A stretch of DNA of 64,000 bases from DASPSM01 sp036008465 (GTDB lineage: Bacteria > Planctomycetota > Planctomycetia > Planctomycetales > Planctomycetaceae), in NCBI GenBank assembly GCA_036008465.1, contig DASYNP010000123.1, positions 70,774 through 134,773 on the forward strand. Reading direction: 5' to 3'. Made by a program: the position numbers and the translations under genes. Positions 19,003 to 28,468 of this stretch are shown in pieces; position 1 is the stretch's first letter; each line of letters starts with the position of its first letter. Under the pieces are notes generated by a model that had not been told where the DNA came from, did no database searches, and saw nothing but the letters and a program-made list of their open reading frames with translations.

Positions 19003-20085
19003 TTACGACCCTTGAAGCGCATACTTTTCGAGCCACTTCTTGAAAACGTCGAGCGTCAAGAAGTCGGTCTTGGGGCCGAACATCTCGCGTTTCAACGGCG
19101 ATTGGCCGTTGGGAACCACGACCTTTAGACCCGTGTCAAAAAGATCCCCATCGGTCTGGCTGTGATGGGGGAGCATGTCCTGCACGGTCTTTTGGTCGCT
19201 TTCATGGAGCGCCTTCAGCAATCGCACCCCCTGGTAGCCCATCTGGTACGGATTCTGGACGACCATCGCATCAATGTTGCCGTTTTCGATTTCCTTGATG
19301 GCAATCGGCTCGGCGTCGAAGACCACGATCGAATAGTCCTTTCGCACGCCTAGTTCTTTCACGACGTCGGTGATCGCCGGCGCGTTGTAAGACCAGATGC
19401 CGACGAGCGTCGTGAGCTTTCCCTTCTGGTTCTGGATCGCGTTGCGGACGTTGTCGCGCGCGCGGGGACGATCGGTGTCGTCGGCCATCGCATCGAGCGA
19501 TTGGAACTTCGGTCCGGCCCCCTCCTTGAATCCGCGGATGCGTTCGATCGCATTCTGAGCGCCGGTGCGGCCGACAAACGTCACATATCCGCCCCCCGCC
19601 GGTCGCAAGCCCTTGGCACAGAGACCCAACTCACGGCCGCCGACGAGATTGTCGGTCCCGATGAAGGCAAAGCGGCAATCGCGAAACTTGTCGCGATCGA
19701 CGTCGGAGTCGATCGTGACGACCTTGACCCCCTTCTTTTGCAGTTTGCGAAGCTCTTCGGCCACCGCCACGTTATCCGCGTCAACCGCGGAGACGCCGAC
19801 ACCGACGATGTCGGACTGGGCGCCGAATTGCTGGAGCTTTTCGAGCTGGTTGGCCGGACTGCCGTCGTTGACTTCCAGCACCGCGCGGAGCCCAGCCTTC
19901 CTGAGTTTGAGATCGCTCTGGGCATCCTGCATTCCGGCTCTCGCGGCGTCCCAGAACGGCGAATTTCCGTTCTCCAAGATGATGATCCGTTTGAGATCTT
20001 GGGCATCCGCGGGCGCACTGCAAAGCGGGGGCAAAACGATCGCGGCGGCTAACAGCGAGAAGATGCCACGCAGCAACCGGCGCAT
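19003..20085 (-). CDS. Sugar ABC transporter substrate-binding protein
   Basis: The 360-residue periplasmic binding protein of the ribose/galactose (Peripla_BP_4) type has a signal peptide (cleavage likely after PADA, about residue 28). Family marks are IIILENGNSPFWDAARAGMQDA, VGVGVSAVDADNVAVAEEL, KVVTIDSDVDRDKFRDC, and a late VVQNPYQMGYQGVRLLKAL. It is first in the operon with the permease and double ATPase. The ligand cannot be named from sequence; a monosaccharide is likely given the family and the nearby glycan genes. Confidence 0.92.
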   Translation of the reverse strand: MRRLLRGIFSLLAAAIVLPPLCSAPADAQDLKRIIILENGNSPFWDAARAGMQDAQSDLKLRKAGLRAVLEVNDGSPANQLEKLQQFGAQSDIVGVGVSAVDADNVAVAEELRKLQKKGVKVVTIDSDVDRDKFRDCRFAFIGTDNLVGGRELGLCAKGLRPAGGGYVTFVGRTGAQNAIERIRGFKEGAGPKFQSLDAMADDTDRPRARDNVRNAIQNQKGKLTTLVGIWSYNAPAITDVVKELGVRKDYSIVVFDAEPIAIKEIENGNIDAMVVQNPYQMGYQGVRLLKALHESDQKTVQDMLPHHSQTDGDLFDTGLKVVVPNGQSPLKREMFGPKTDFLTLDVFKKWLEKYALQGS

Positions 20086-20196
20086 GGTTGAGTTCCTTGC
20101 CCTCAGGGGCGGTGCGGGGGGGAGACCCCAGAATAAGGGCCGGAAAACACCAAGTCAACGAGCGACATTCGTCAAAAACCTCGGTCATTCCTCACC

Positions 20197-20225
20197 TTGA
20201 CAGGCCCGCCCGATTGCAATACACT
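20197..20225 (+). promoter_or_regulatory. Sigma-70-type promoter of the TetR-exporter operon
   Basis: TTGACA (20197-20202) and TACACT (20220-20225) are separated by exactly 17 bases, with the predicted start of transcription near 20232. The ATG of the regulator is at 20266. Confidence 0.6.
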
Positions 20226-20243
20226 TGATTAAAACACTTGTTT
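20221..20243. promoter_or_regulatory. Candidate TetR operator
   Basis: ACACTTG occurs twice in direct repeat (20221-20227, 20234-20240), and AAACACTTGTTT (20232-20243) is a palindrome with arms AAACA/TGTTT. The site overlaps the -10 and start region, as expected for autorepression. Confidence 0.5.
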
Positions 20244-20265
20244 GAAACGGACGATAGAGATAAGT

Positions 20266-20940
20266 ATGGAAGACCGACTGGATCCGAAAGACATCCTCCT
20301 CGAGGCGGCCGGCGAGATCTTCGCGGAGAAAGGGCTCGAACAGGCCACCGTCCGCGAGATCTGTGGCAAGGCGGGCCTGAATATCGCCGCGGTGAATTAC
20401 TATTTTCGCGACAAAAAGGCGCTTTACGTCGAGGCCGTGAAACTGGCCCATTGCACCGGGGGACAGACGCCGCAGTTCGAAGTGCTCGAGGGCGCTCCGC
20501 CGGAACAGGTCCTCGAAGCATTCCTCCGCCAAATGATGGGGATGATGCTCGACGACGTGCGTCCAACGTGGCACCTCGAGTTGATGATGCGCGAGATGGC
20601 GCGGCCGACCGAGGCCTGCGTTGAGCTGGTCCGGTCCTTTATCGGACCGATGTTTGAAACGCTCAAGCAGATCATCCGGCCGCTTCTTCCGGCCGAGATT
20701 TCGCCGTTCAATCTCAATCTGCACGCGTTCAGCATCGTCGCGCAGTGCTTGCTCTACCGTTACCATCGCCCGGTCGGCCGCATCCTGGTGGGCGAGGACG
20801 GGTACACGACTTTGATGGACCTTGACCGGCTCACCCGCCACATCACGGACTTCAGCCTGGCTGCGCTTCGCGGTGCGTCGACCCCGAGTAAAGGGGCGAC
20901 TGCGACTCAATCGGTGTCTCATCAGGAGACGAAGCCGTGA
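20266..20940 (+). CDS. TetR/AcrR family regulator (CerR/DUF1956-type C-terminus)
   Basis: The 224-residue protein has the TetR helix-turn-helix at residues 8-55 (ILLEAAGEIFAEKGLEQATV... LNIAAVNYYFRDKKALY), and a ligand-binding domain like the CerR family (FLRQMMGMMLDD... HLELMMREMARPT). It is followed by, and overlaps by 4 bases (GTGA), the permease of a DevBCA-like exporter, resembling the E. coli ybiH-ybhGFSR layout. It probably represses its own operon and releases it when a toxic or exported compound binds. The start at 20266 was preferred to an upstream in-frame TTG because of the operator position. Confidence 0.88.
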   Translation: MEDRLDPKDILLEAAGEIFAEKGLEQATVREICGKAGLNIAAVNYYFRDKKALYVEAVKLAHCTGGQTPQFEVLEGAPPEQVLEAFLRQMMGMMLDDVRPTWHLELMMREMARPTEACVELVRSFIGPMFETLKQIIRPLLPAEISPFNLNLHAFSIVAQCLLYRYHRPVGRILVGEDGYTTLMDLDRLTRHITDFSLAALRGASTPSKGATATQSVSHQETKP

Positions 20941-22079
20941 GCTGGCTCGCCTGGCGAATGCTGATCGGCGATCGCACCAAGTATTGGGGCATTGTCTTCG
21001 GCGTCGCCTTCGGGTCGCTGTTGATCGCGCAGCAGTCGGCGATCTTTGTCGGCCTCATGCGGCGCACGTCGAGCCGCATCATCGACGTGACCGAGGCGGA
21101 CATCTGGGTCATGGATAAGCAGACTTTGAATGTCGATGAAGTTCGGCCGATGCCCGAAAATCGCTTGTACCAGGTCCGCGGCGTTCCCGGAGTCGAGTGG
21201 GCCGTTCGCCTCTTCAAGGGTCAGGTCGTCGTCCGCACCGAGGACGGCGGATTTCGCCAGGTGTTTTTGGTCGGCGTCGATGACGGCACGTTGATTGGAA
21301 CGCCGCACGAGTTGGTTCTCGGATCGGCCGAGTCGTTGCGCGAGCCCGACGCGATCATCGTCGATCAGGATGGCTACAAACTGTTGTTCCCCGATCAGCC
21401 GTTGCGATTGGGAGCGGCCGTTCAAATGAACGATCGTCGGGCGGTCGTGGCCGGCATCTGCCGCGTGTCTCCGCCTTTTACGACGCTGCCCGTGATCTAC
21501 ACGCGCTACAGCCGGGCCACGGTTTACGCGCCGCACGAACGCAACATGCTTTCGTTTGTGTTGGCCGGAGCGAACAAGGGGACCGATCCCGCACAGCTCT
21601 GCTCCCGAATTGCCGAGCAGACGTCGCTCAAGGCGATGACTTCGAACGAATTCCTCTGGTTCAATGTGGGCCACTACCTGCGCAACACGGGAATCCCGGT
21701 CAATTTTGGCATCACCGTCGGCCTGGGGTTTGTCGTCGGTGCGGCGATCGCCGGACAGACGTTTTATCTCTTCACGCTCGAGAATCTCAAACAGTTCGGC
21801 AGTCTCAAGGCAATGGGTGTCACCAACAGCCGACTGATCGGAATGGTGCTGCTTCAAGCCGTCGCGGTCGGCGTGATGGGCTTTGGGATCGGCATTGGTC
21901 TGGCGGCCGCGTTTTTCGAGACCACCGAACGACTTCAGAACGTCGCTCTGCGAGGCATGTATCTCCCCTGGCAAGTCGTGGCGGTGACGGGAGTCGCGGT
22001 CGGGCTGATCGTTTTTCTGGCGAGCATTCTGAGCCTCCGACGCGTACTGGTGCTGGAACCGGGGATGGTCTTCAAATGA
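20937..22079 (+). CDS. DevC-like ABC exporter permease (FtsX/MacB-PCD type)
   Basis: The 380-residue permease begins with GTG overlapping the TetR stop. It has an N-terminal transmembrane segment, a periplasmic domain (about 45-250), then three FtsX-type helices at the C-terminus (ITVGLGFVVGAAIAGQTFYL, LLQAVAVGVMGFGIGIGL and VAVTGVAVGLIVFLASILSL). This architecture matches DevC/MacB-like exporters. It overlaps the ATPase start by ATGA. The substrate is unknown; the family exports glycolipids or toxic compounds. Confidence 0.85.
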   Translation: MSWLAWRMLIGDRTKYWGIVFGVAFGSLLIAQQSAIFVGLMRRTSSRIIDVTEADIWVMDKQTLNVDEVRPMPENRLYQVRGVPGVEWAVRLFKGQVVVRTEDGGFRQVFLVGVDDGTLIGTPHELVLGSAESLREPDAIIVDQDGYKLLFPDQPLRLGAAVQMNDRRAVVAGICRVSPPFTTLPVIYTRYSRATVYAPHERNMLSFVLAGANKGTDPAQLCSRIAEQTSLKAMTSNEFLWFNVGHYLRNTGIPVNFGITVGLGFVVGAAIAGQTFYLFTLENLKQFGSLKAMGVTNSRLIGMVLLQAVAVGVMGFGIGIGLAAAFFETTERLQNVALRGMYLPWQVVAVTGVAVGLIVFLASILSLRRVLVLEPGMVFK

Positions 22080-22861
22080 GTTTGCCGTCGATGACAAGCG
22101 TTCTCGAGCCAGAGCGAGGGCACACTCAAGGCCCCGCCGTTTGGTGCCGGCGTGTGACGAAGGACTATTCGACCGGCGACGACGTTGTTCGCGCGCTCCG
22201 CGGAGTCGACGTGGAGATTCCTTACGGCGAAATGACCCTCTTAGTCGGTCCCAGCGGATGCGGCAAAACGACGCTCATTTCCGTGATGGCCGGGCTGCTC
22301 GATCCGACGGAGGGGGATGTCGCTCTGCTTGGCCGAGAGCGCCGCGACCTGGTCGGACGCGCACTGGTGGAATTCCGCGCCACTCGAATTGGATTTGTGT
22401 TTCAGCAATACAATCTGCTCCCGTCGCTGACGGCGGTTGAAAATGCCGCGATCCCCTTGGTGATTTGCGGTTGGAAGCGCTCGCTTGCGATCGCTCGCGC
22501 GGCGGAGGTACTCGAAGCCGTCGGACTCAAAGACAAGATGCATCAACTCCCGTCGCAACTTTCGGGCGGTCAGCAGCAGCGCGTGGCGATTGCCCGGGCA
22601 CTCGTCCATTCGCCCAAACTGCTCGTCTGCGACGAACCGACCGCGGCGCTCGACGCCGAGTCGGGTCGCAAGATCATGGAACTTCTCCGCGCGACCACGG
22701 TGAAGCCCGGTCGGGCCGTGATCGTCGTCACGCACGACAATCGCGTCTTCGAATTCGGCGATCGAATCGTGCACATGACCGACGGCCGCATCGATCGGGT
22801 CGAACTACCCTCGACGCAACGAACGGAATTTGGCACCGAACACACGGCATCGCTCAATTGA
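22076..22861 (+). CDS. DevA/LolD-like ABC exporter ATPase
   Basis: The 261-residue ATPase has Walker A GPSGCGKTT, FVFQQYNLLPSLTAVEN at the Q-loop, signature LSGGQQQRVAIARAL, Walker B LLVCDEPTAALD and the His switch VTHDN. The FQQYNLLPSLTAVEN stretch is typical of the MacB/LolD/DevA branch that works with an FtsX-type permease. It starts at ATG overlapping the permease stop and is followed by the membrane-fusion protein. Confidence 0.92.
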   Translation: MSLPSMTSVLEPERGHTQGPAVWCRRVTKDYSTGDDVVRALRGVDVEIPYGEMTLLVGPSGCGKTTLISVMAGLLDPTEGDVALLGRERRDLVGRALVEFRATRIGFVFQQYNLLPSLTAVENAAIPLVICGWKRSLAIARAAEVLEAVGLKDKMHQLPSQLSGGQQQRVAIARALVHSPKLLVCDEPTAALDAESGRKIMELLRATTVKPGRAVIVVTHDNRVFEFGDRIVHMTDGRIDRVELPSTQRTEFGTEHTASLN

Positions 22862-22895
22862 ACATCCCGAATGAATATCGGCGAGGAACGTAACC

Positions 22896-23999
22896 ATGCG
22901 CCGCTCCATCCTGCTTCCCCTGATCGCGTTGGCAATGGTTGGCTTGACTGTGCAGCACATTACGGCGCGGCAGCAGCCGATCCCGAAGACTGAGCCGGTG
23001 ATCGAGCCGCCACGCAGCGGTTTCGAGCAGACTGTGGCAGGCACAGGCATCGTCGAACCGAGGACCGAGAATATCTCGATCGGATCGCACCTGTCGGGCG
23101 TGGTCGCGCGGGTCTTTGTTCGCGTCGGCGATAAGGTCACTCCAGGAAGTCACCTGTTCGAGCTCGACACGCGACAGATCGACGCCGAAATTCGCGTCCG
23201 CGAGTCAAAGCTGCGTAGCGCCCAAGAGCAGCTGGCGCGCCTGGTCGCAATGCCGCGACCCGAGGACGTTCCTCTGTTGGAGGCACAACGCCGCGAGGCC
23301 GAAGCCACGGTAGCGCAGAATTCCGATACGCATGCCCGCACCGAACGACTCAAACGGACAGGAGCCACGACCGAGGAACAGGTCGTGCAAGCCAAGCTGA
23401 AACTGGACGCCTCACAAGCTCAGCTCGATCGGTTCCGGGCCGACGAACTGCGTCTCAAAGCGGGCTCCTGGAAGGCCGACACGTCGGTCGCCCGTGCTGC
23501 CGTCGAGATGGCGCAGGCGGATCTCGATTGGGCGAAGAACGAACGATCTCGCCATCGAGTCGTCGCCCCGACCGTCGCGGCGCCGAGCGGAGACACGGTG
23601 GAATTCGACGTGTTGCAGGTCAGCATCCGCCCCGGAGAGTACGTCTCGACACCATCGAGCCAGACGCTGATGATCCTGGGAGACTCGGCCCAGCGCCATG
23701 TGCGCGTCGACATCGACGAGCACGACATCCCGCGATTTAGCCAGCATGCCAAGGATTATGGACGAGTCCGCGGCGAGCACGGGGCCCGACTTCCGCTGAC
23801 CTTTGTGCGGATCGAGCCGTTCGTGATTCCGAAGAAGTCACTCAGCGGCGACGCGACCGAACGCGTCGACACGCGGGTCTTGCAGGCGCTCTACCGCATC
23901 GAAGGACCTTCGCAGGCAACCTACATCGGTCAACAAATGGACGTGTTCATCGATGCGGAAGCTCGCGAGACCGGTTCGCTCGCGATGGCCAAGCCTTAG
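22896..23999 (+). CDS. HlyD-family membrane fusion protein (DevB-like)
   Basis: The 367-residue protein has an N-terminal hydrophobic anchor (about 5-24), a lipoyl-like strand (GSHLSGVVARVFVRVGDKVTPGSHLFELD), a long alpha-helical hairpin (about 85-200) and a beta-barrel half. Together with the permease and ATPase it makes a DevBCA-type exporter spanning the envelope; the outer channel is not encoded here. Its stop overlaps the stop of the convergent molybdoenzyme gene by about 2 bases. Confidence 0.85.
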   Translation: MRRSILLPLIALAMVGLTVQHITARQQPIPKTEPVIEPPRSGFEQTVAGTGIVEPRTENISIGSHLSGVVARVFVRVGDKVTPGSHLFELDTRQIDAEIRVRESKLRSAQEQLARLVAMPRPEDVPLLEAQRREAEATVAQNSDTHARTERLKRTGATTEEQVVQAKLKLDASQAQLDRFRADELRLKAGSWKADTSVARAAVEMAQADLDWAKNERSRHRVVAPTVAAPSGDTVEFDVLQVSIRPGEYVSTPSSQTLMILGDSAQRHVRVDIDEHDIPRFSQHAKDYGRVRGEHGARLPLTFVRIEPFVIPKKSLSGDATERVDTRVLQALYRIEGPSQATYIGQQMDVFIDAEARETGSLAMAKP

Positions 24000-26011
24000 G
24001 ACCGTTCGATTTGGACGCGAGTGTCGTTGAAGCAGGCGCCCGCGCCGAGATCCGAGAGTGTGTCCGGAGCCAGAGCGTTGGCAGTCTGACCATTGTGCGT
24101 GTGCCGGGCCCAGAGCCCTTTGGGCAGCGAGGCCACGCCTGGCCGCAAGTCGCCGTTAACTTTCGCTGTGCAGAGCACCTCGCCCGAGTCGTTGAACATT
24201 CGCACGGCGTCGCCGTCGGCAATGCCACGTTCGCGGGCGTCCTCGGGGTGAATTTCGAGCGGCACCGTGTCGCGCACGAGTTGATAAAGCGTTGAGGAAA
24301 TCGCCTTGGACGTCGAAGGAGAAATCAACGTCAGAGGAAATTCTTCGCGTGCGGCGATCGCGTGATAAGTGTATAGGCCTTTGGAAGTCTCCCGATCGAG
24401 CGACTCCGGGCAAAGGTCGACGCGGCGGTCGGCGGTCCCCGGAAACACGTCGACAAACTGGACCGGTCGCACGCCGCACGGCGGCACGGCCTGACCGGTG
24501 GCCGCAAACGACTCGGCCAGCTTCGCGGCCGACCCGGAAGTCGCGACGATGGCCTGCACCACTTCTTCCTCGGTTTCAGGATCGCCCGGCCGCGTCAGCT
24601 CCATTCGGCGACAAAGCTCGCCAAAGAGCCAATGGTTGGCGCGGGCTTCGCCCGCCGGTTCGACGACGGGCTTGGTGAACTGCGCGATCATGGCCCCATA
24701 GCTGCGGCGAGCTTCGGCGTGTTCGAGGAACGTCGTGGCGGGCAACAGCACGTCCGCGTAGAGGGCCGTGTCGGTGAGCACCTGTTCGTGGACGACGGTG
24801 AACAGATCTTCTCGCAGCAAACCCTCGCGAATCTTGTTCTGCTCGGGAACCGTCGCCACAGGATTGCAGTTGTAGACAAACAGTGCGCGAACTGGGGGCT
24901 GGAATTCGGGCCGTAGCGTTTCGCCCAACAGATTCATGTTGATGATTCGCGTCGCGGGGGCCGGGGCCGCCGCGCCAGCGAGTGCGTCAACATCCCAGGC
25001 CGCCCCCTGACTGAGCGTATAGCCGCCGCCCGCTACTCCGAATTTGCCCGCCACCGCCGGCAGCGCCAGCACGGCCGCGATTGCCGAACCGCCGTTCACA
25101 TTCCGCTCGATGCCCCAACCGCAACGAATGACAGCCGGCTTCGCCTCGGCGTACATCTTGGCCAAGGCGGCGATCTGGTCGGCTTCGACGCCGGCGACGT
25201 CGGCCGCTCGTTCGAGTGTCCATTCGTGGCTGCGCTCGCGCAGACGCTCCCAATTTCGGGCATGCGCCGCGAGGAAACCGAAGTCGGCGCGGCCCGTCTC
25301 AAACAGCCAACGAATCACCGCGAGCGCCACGGGCAGATCGGTTCCCGGCCGAAGGGGCAGATGCAGATCAGCCTGCCGCGCGAACTGCGTACGGCGCGGG
25401 TCGACCACCACCAACTTCGCACCGTTGGCCTGTGCTTGTTTGAGGAAGGGGGCCAAATGGATTCCGGTCACCGCCGGATTGACGCCCCACAAAACGATCA
25501 GCCGCGCCGTCGGATAATCCTCGAAGGCGACGCCGGGCATCTTTCCATACAATCCGGTCGCTGCGGTCGACGCGGGCATGGCGCAGAGCGTGCGGGCCAG
25601 TCGCGACGCGCCCAGTCGATGGAAGAAGCGCGCGTCCAAGCCATTTTGCGTCAGCCAGCCGTTTGACCCTCCGTAGCAGTACGGAAGAATCGCCTCGCCA
25701 CCAAATTGGTCGCGAACCTGGGCGAGCTGGGCGACAACGAGATCCAACGCCTCGTTCCAACTGACGCGCCGGAACTCGCCGCTCCCTTTCGGGCCCGACC
25801 GCACCGCGGGATAGAGGAGCCGATCGGCTCCGTACATGAGTTCCGAAAAGTGTCGGACCTTGCCGCAGATGTATCCGGCGGTGAGCGGGTTGAGATGATT
25901 GCCTTCGAGCGCTTCGACCCGCCCGTCCCGAATCGTGACGTCGAGACTGCAGCTATCGGGGCAATCGAGGGGACAGGCACTCTTGAGAACTTCGACCTGC
26001 GATCCGGACAT
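23996..26011 (-). CDS. Molybdopterin-dependent oxidoreductase (BisC-like)
   Basis: The 671-residue protein has an N-terminal 4Fe-4S site with Cys13, Cys17, Cys21 and Cys49, then Molybdopterin (about 60-430) and MoCo-binding (about 560-665) domains of the DMSO-reductase family. WGVNPAVTG and the C-terminal KGLWARHTHNGQTANALAPDTLSDLG match the bis-MGD-binding fold. It lacks a signal peptide and appears with no iron-sulfur or membrane subunit nearby, so it may be a cytoplasmic single-subunit enzyme. The substrate is not identifiable. Confidence 0.85.
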   Translation of the reverse strand: MSGSQVEVLKSACPLDCPDSCSLDVTIRDGRVEALEGNHLNPLTAGYICGKVRHFSELMYGADRLLYPAVRSGPKGSGEFRRVSWNEALDLVVAQLAQVRDQFGGEAILPYCYGGSNGWLTQNGLDARFFHRLGASRLARTLCAMPASTAATGLYGKMPGVAFEDYPTARLIVLWGVNPAVTGIHLAPFLKQAQANGAKLVVVDPRRTQFARQADLHLPLRPGTDLPVALAVIRWLFETGRADFGFLAAHARNWERLRERSHEWTLERAADVAGVEADQIAALAKMYAEAKPAVIRCGWGIERNVNGGSAIAAVLALPAVAGKFGVAGGGYTLSQGAAWDVDALAGAAAPAPATRIINMNLLGETLRPEFQPPVRALFVYNCNPVATVPEQNKIREGLLREDLFTVVHEQVLTDTALYADVLLPATTFLEHAEARRSYGAMIAQFTKPVVEPAGEARANHWLFGELCRRMELTRPGDPETEEEVVQAIVATSGSAAKLAESFAATGQAVPPCGVRPVQFVDVFPGTADRRVDLCPESLDRETSKGLYTYHAIAAREEFPLTLISPSTSKAISSTLYQLVRDTVPLEIHPEDARERGIADGDAVRMFNDSGEVLCTAKVNGDLRPGVASLPKGLWARHTHNGQTANALAPDTLSDLGAGACFNDTRVQIERS

Positions 26012-26266
26012 CGAGGGTTACCTCGGCCGAGGTGCTCGGGCTTGGGGAAGACGGCGGAGCCCGCCGCGGCTGCCCCAATTTTCGTCACCCCCGAGCCAAT
26101 TCACAATCCCGCTTTAGGAGCCCGCCAATTGCGGAACCGCAGCCAAGGCTGAGACAAGGGGGCCGCGGCGCAGGTTCGGGCTGTTCCACGCAGAAGACGG
26201 GATATCCCAGGCGCCGTTCGTTCGGCGAATTTGGACATCGGACCTCGGTCTTCCACCCGGCAGCGG

Positions 26267-28468
26267 CTATTTCACGGTGAAGTTGACCGAATACGAGGCC
26301 ACCTTCTGGCTGAGCTGATCCTCGACCGTCAGCTTGAGCGTGTGCGGCCCGAGCGAGATTTGCTGCGGGATCGAAAACTCGTAGCTGTTGTAGTAGTCGC
26401 GCCGCGGGCTCGCGCAGAGATCTTCATTGGGGGCGAAGGGCATGCTCACCACGCGCTTTCCGCCGGTGTCAAAGATCTCGATCGTCGATTTGAGAATCGC
26501 CCGGTAGGGACCGTCCGCGGTCGGCTCGCTCTTGAAGTTCTCGACTTCGGCGTACAACAGCACCGGTTGCCCGGCCGTGAATTCGTCCCGTTTGAAGCGT
26601 TCGTACCGGCCATAGTTCTCGATCTTGTTGCAGAACGACACGTTCCGCAGCTCGAGCTTCGATTTCTCTTGCAGCTTGTGCACGGCCTGGCGCAGTTGCG
26701 CAATGGTTTGAGTCGCGCGGTCTCGCGGATCGGCGATGGTGTTGCGATCAAAATAGCTCGACATGCCCCAAAAGACTTCCTGCCAGAACTCTTGATCCGC
26801 GGCATCGAGTCCCGCAATCGGCTCGAGCGCTCGGGTCGGCTGGCCGGAGAGCAGATAGAGCATGCGCAGATTGACTTGCTTTTGGATGTAGGCGAGTTTC
26901 TCCGCGTCGGACGCGCCGACGGACGTTTGGCCCGCCTCGGTCGCAGCCACGGTCACAATCTTTTGCAACTCGTCGTGCCAATTGGCCGGGAGCGAAACGT
27001 TGCGAGAACCACCCGTCCCGGGCAGTGGGTTAATCGCTCCCAACAAACGACTGGGCAGGCTCGCCAGACCCGACGGCGATTGAGCCTGAGCGGTCGTCGC
27101 AGGCTGGGGCGCGGGTGTCGACGTGCCGGTTGCCGACACTTGCGAGGCGCGCGTCCCGTTCGCTCCGGAATCCGAGGCCGCGACTACCTGGCCGTCTGGA
27201 ACGTCGACCGGCAAACTCAGCTTCACCGGCTGCTCCGAATCGCTTCCGTTCGGCGGCGCGGGATTGGTCCCCGAGGCCAGGGTGACTCCCGACCCGTCGA
27301 GAGGCGCACTGCCGACAGCCTGAGTGACCGGCGATCCTGTGCCGTGGGCCGAAGGCTGCGAACTGGCGACCGCGTTGCCAGGCGGCGAGGCGCCCGTTTG
27401 AATCGACGGTCCGTCGCCAAAGGGGTTTGGCGTTGTCGGGTCCGGGGGCGGCGTCGCGCCATTCCCTGCCGATGCGACTTTGGGGGAGGCAGCGTTTGCT
27501 GTTTGCGGGCGGGTTGGCGCGGGAGCGGGATCAGTATCGACTGGATTTAGGCTCGCGAACGCATCGGCCTTGGGCGCGGAAGGCGCCTTTGACGTCGCCG
27601 TCGCAGGCGCGGTGGCCGGAGCGTCTCCAAACGCGGACTCGGTGGCCGCGACCGTCTGGCTTGGCTTTTCAGGCTGAGCGCCAGAACTTTGCTTGCGCGG
27701 AGCCGCATCGAAGTCCCAGGGATCGGCCTTGGTTGCGGAGGCCGTGGGCGACAGGGCGACGGAACTGGGTGCTGCAGGCGACGCCGCCGAGGCAACGGCA
27801 GTCCGGCCTTTCGCCGGCGGCGTGCTCGGCGTGTCGTCCCATGGACTGACGGCGCCCGGCGCCGAAGTTGCCGTGGGTTGAACGGTCTTGGCACCCTGCG
27901 TGTGTTCTCGCAAGACCGAGTCTTTGGGCGCGGTAGGATCGTCGAACGCAGGCATGCCAGGTGCTGCCTGGTCGTTTGAAGCGGTCTTCACCGTTGAGCC
28001 GCTGTCCCAACCCGTGCCGCCGGAGCCTTTATGACCCTCCGCCAGTTCGCGGGCCATGCGGTGGTTTTCGACGAGTTCGCGAATGAAGGCCGGGTCGAAT
28101 TTCGACCATTGGTCGAGCGTGGCCTGCCGTTTGTCGGCGGGCTCGTACTGCACCTCGTCGGTCATCAATTTGCGTAGAGCGGGATCGATGGCCGCCGTCT
28201 TGAAGCCGGCCCCGGCAGCCCCTTTGTCGCCATCAGACGATGCGGTCGACGCGGTTGAACCGTCGCTGGCGGTCGTCGACGAGCCCGATGCGGACGCGCT
28301 CGAATCGCCGGGCTTGAGCGGGTTGGAGGGATCTTTGGCGGCGGAGGCTTGAGTGCTGTTCGACCCTTGCATCCAGCCAAGAGAGCTGAAGCTTTTTGGT
28401 GCTGAACAACCCCAACAAGACAATACGCCGGCCGCGAATGCCCATCGGATGACGGTGCACCGTCCCAT
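26267..28468 (-). CDS. Large lipoprotein with low-complexity linker
   Basis: The 733-residue product begins MGRCTVIRWAFAAGVLSCWGC, a lipoprotein signal peptide with the lipobox LSCWGC. A Ser/Thr/Pro/Ala-rich stretch (about residues 25-470) is followed by a helical and then beta-sandwich C-terminus ending in SLGPHTLKLTVEDQLSQKVASYSVNFTVK. The last 300 residues may hold a folded envelope domain; no catalytic motif was seen. The frame continues upstream but through tandem repeat DNA, so the lipoprotein ATG is the likely start. Function unknown, probably envelope-associated. Confidence 0.75.
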   Translation of the reverse strand: MGRCTVIRWAFAAGVLSCWGCSAPKSFSSLGWMQGSNSTQASAAKDPSNPLKPGDSSASASGSSTTASDGSTASTASSDGDKGAAGAGFKTAAIDPALRKLMTDEVQYEPADKRQATLDQWSKFDPAFIRELVENHRMARELAEGHKGSGGTGWDSGSTVKTASNDQAAPGMPAFDDPTAPKDSVLREHTQGAKTVQPTATSAPGAVSPWDDTPSTPPAKGRTAVASAASPAAPSSVALSPTASATKADPWDFDAAPRKQSSGAQPEKPSQTVAATESAFGDAPATAPATATSKAPSAPKADAFASLNPVDTDPAPAPTRPQTANAASPKVASAGNGATPPPDPTTPNPFGDGPSIQTGASPPGNAVASSQPSAHGTGSPVTQAVGSAPLDGSGVTLASGTNPAPPNGSDSEQPVKLSLPVDVPDGQVVAASDSGANGTRASQVSATGTSTPAPQPATTAQAQSPSGLASLPSRLLGAINPLPGTGGSRNVSLPANWHDELQKIVTVAATEAGQTSVGASDAEKLAYIQKQVNLRMLYLLSGQPTRALEPIAGLDAADQEFWQEVFWGMSSYFDRNTIADPRDRATQTIAQLRQAVHKLQEKSKLELRNVSFCNKIENYGRYERFKRDEFTAGQPVLLYAEVENFKSEPTADGPYRAILKSTIEIFDTGGKRVVSMPFAPNEDLCASPRRDYYNSYEFSIPQQISLGPHTLKLTVEDQLSQKVASYSVNFTVK

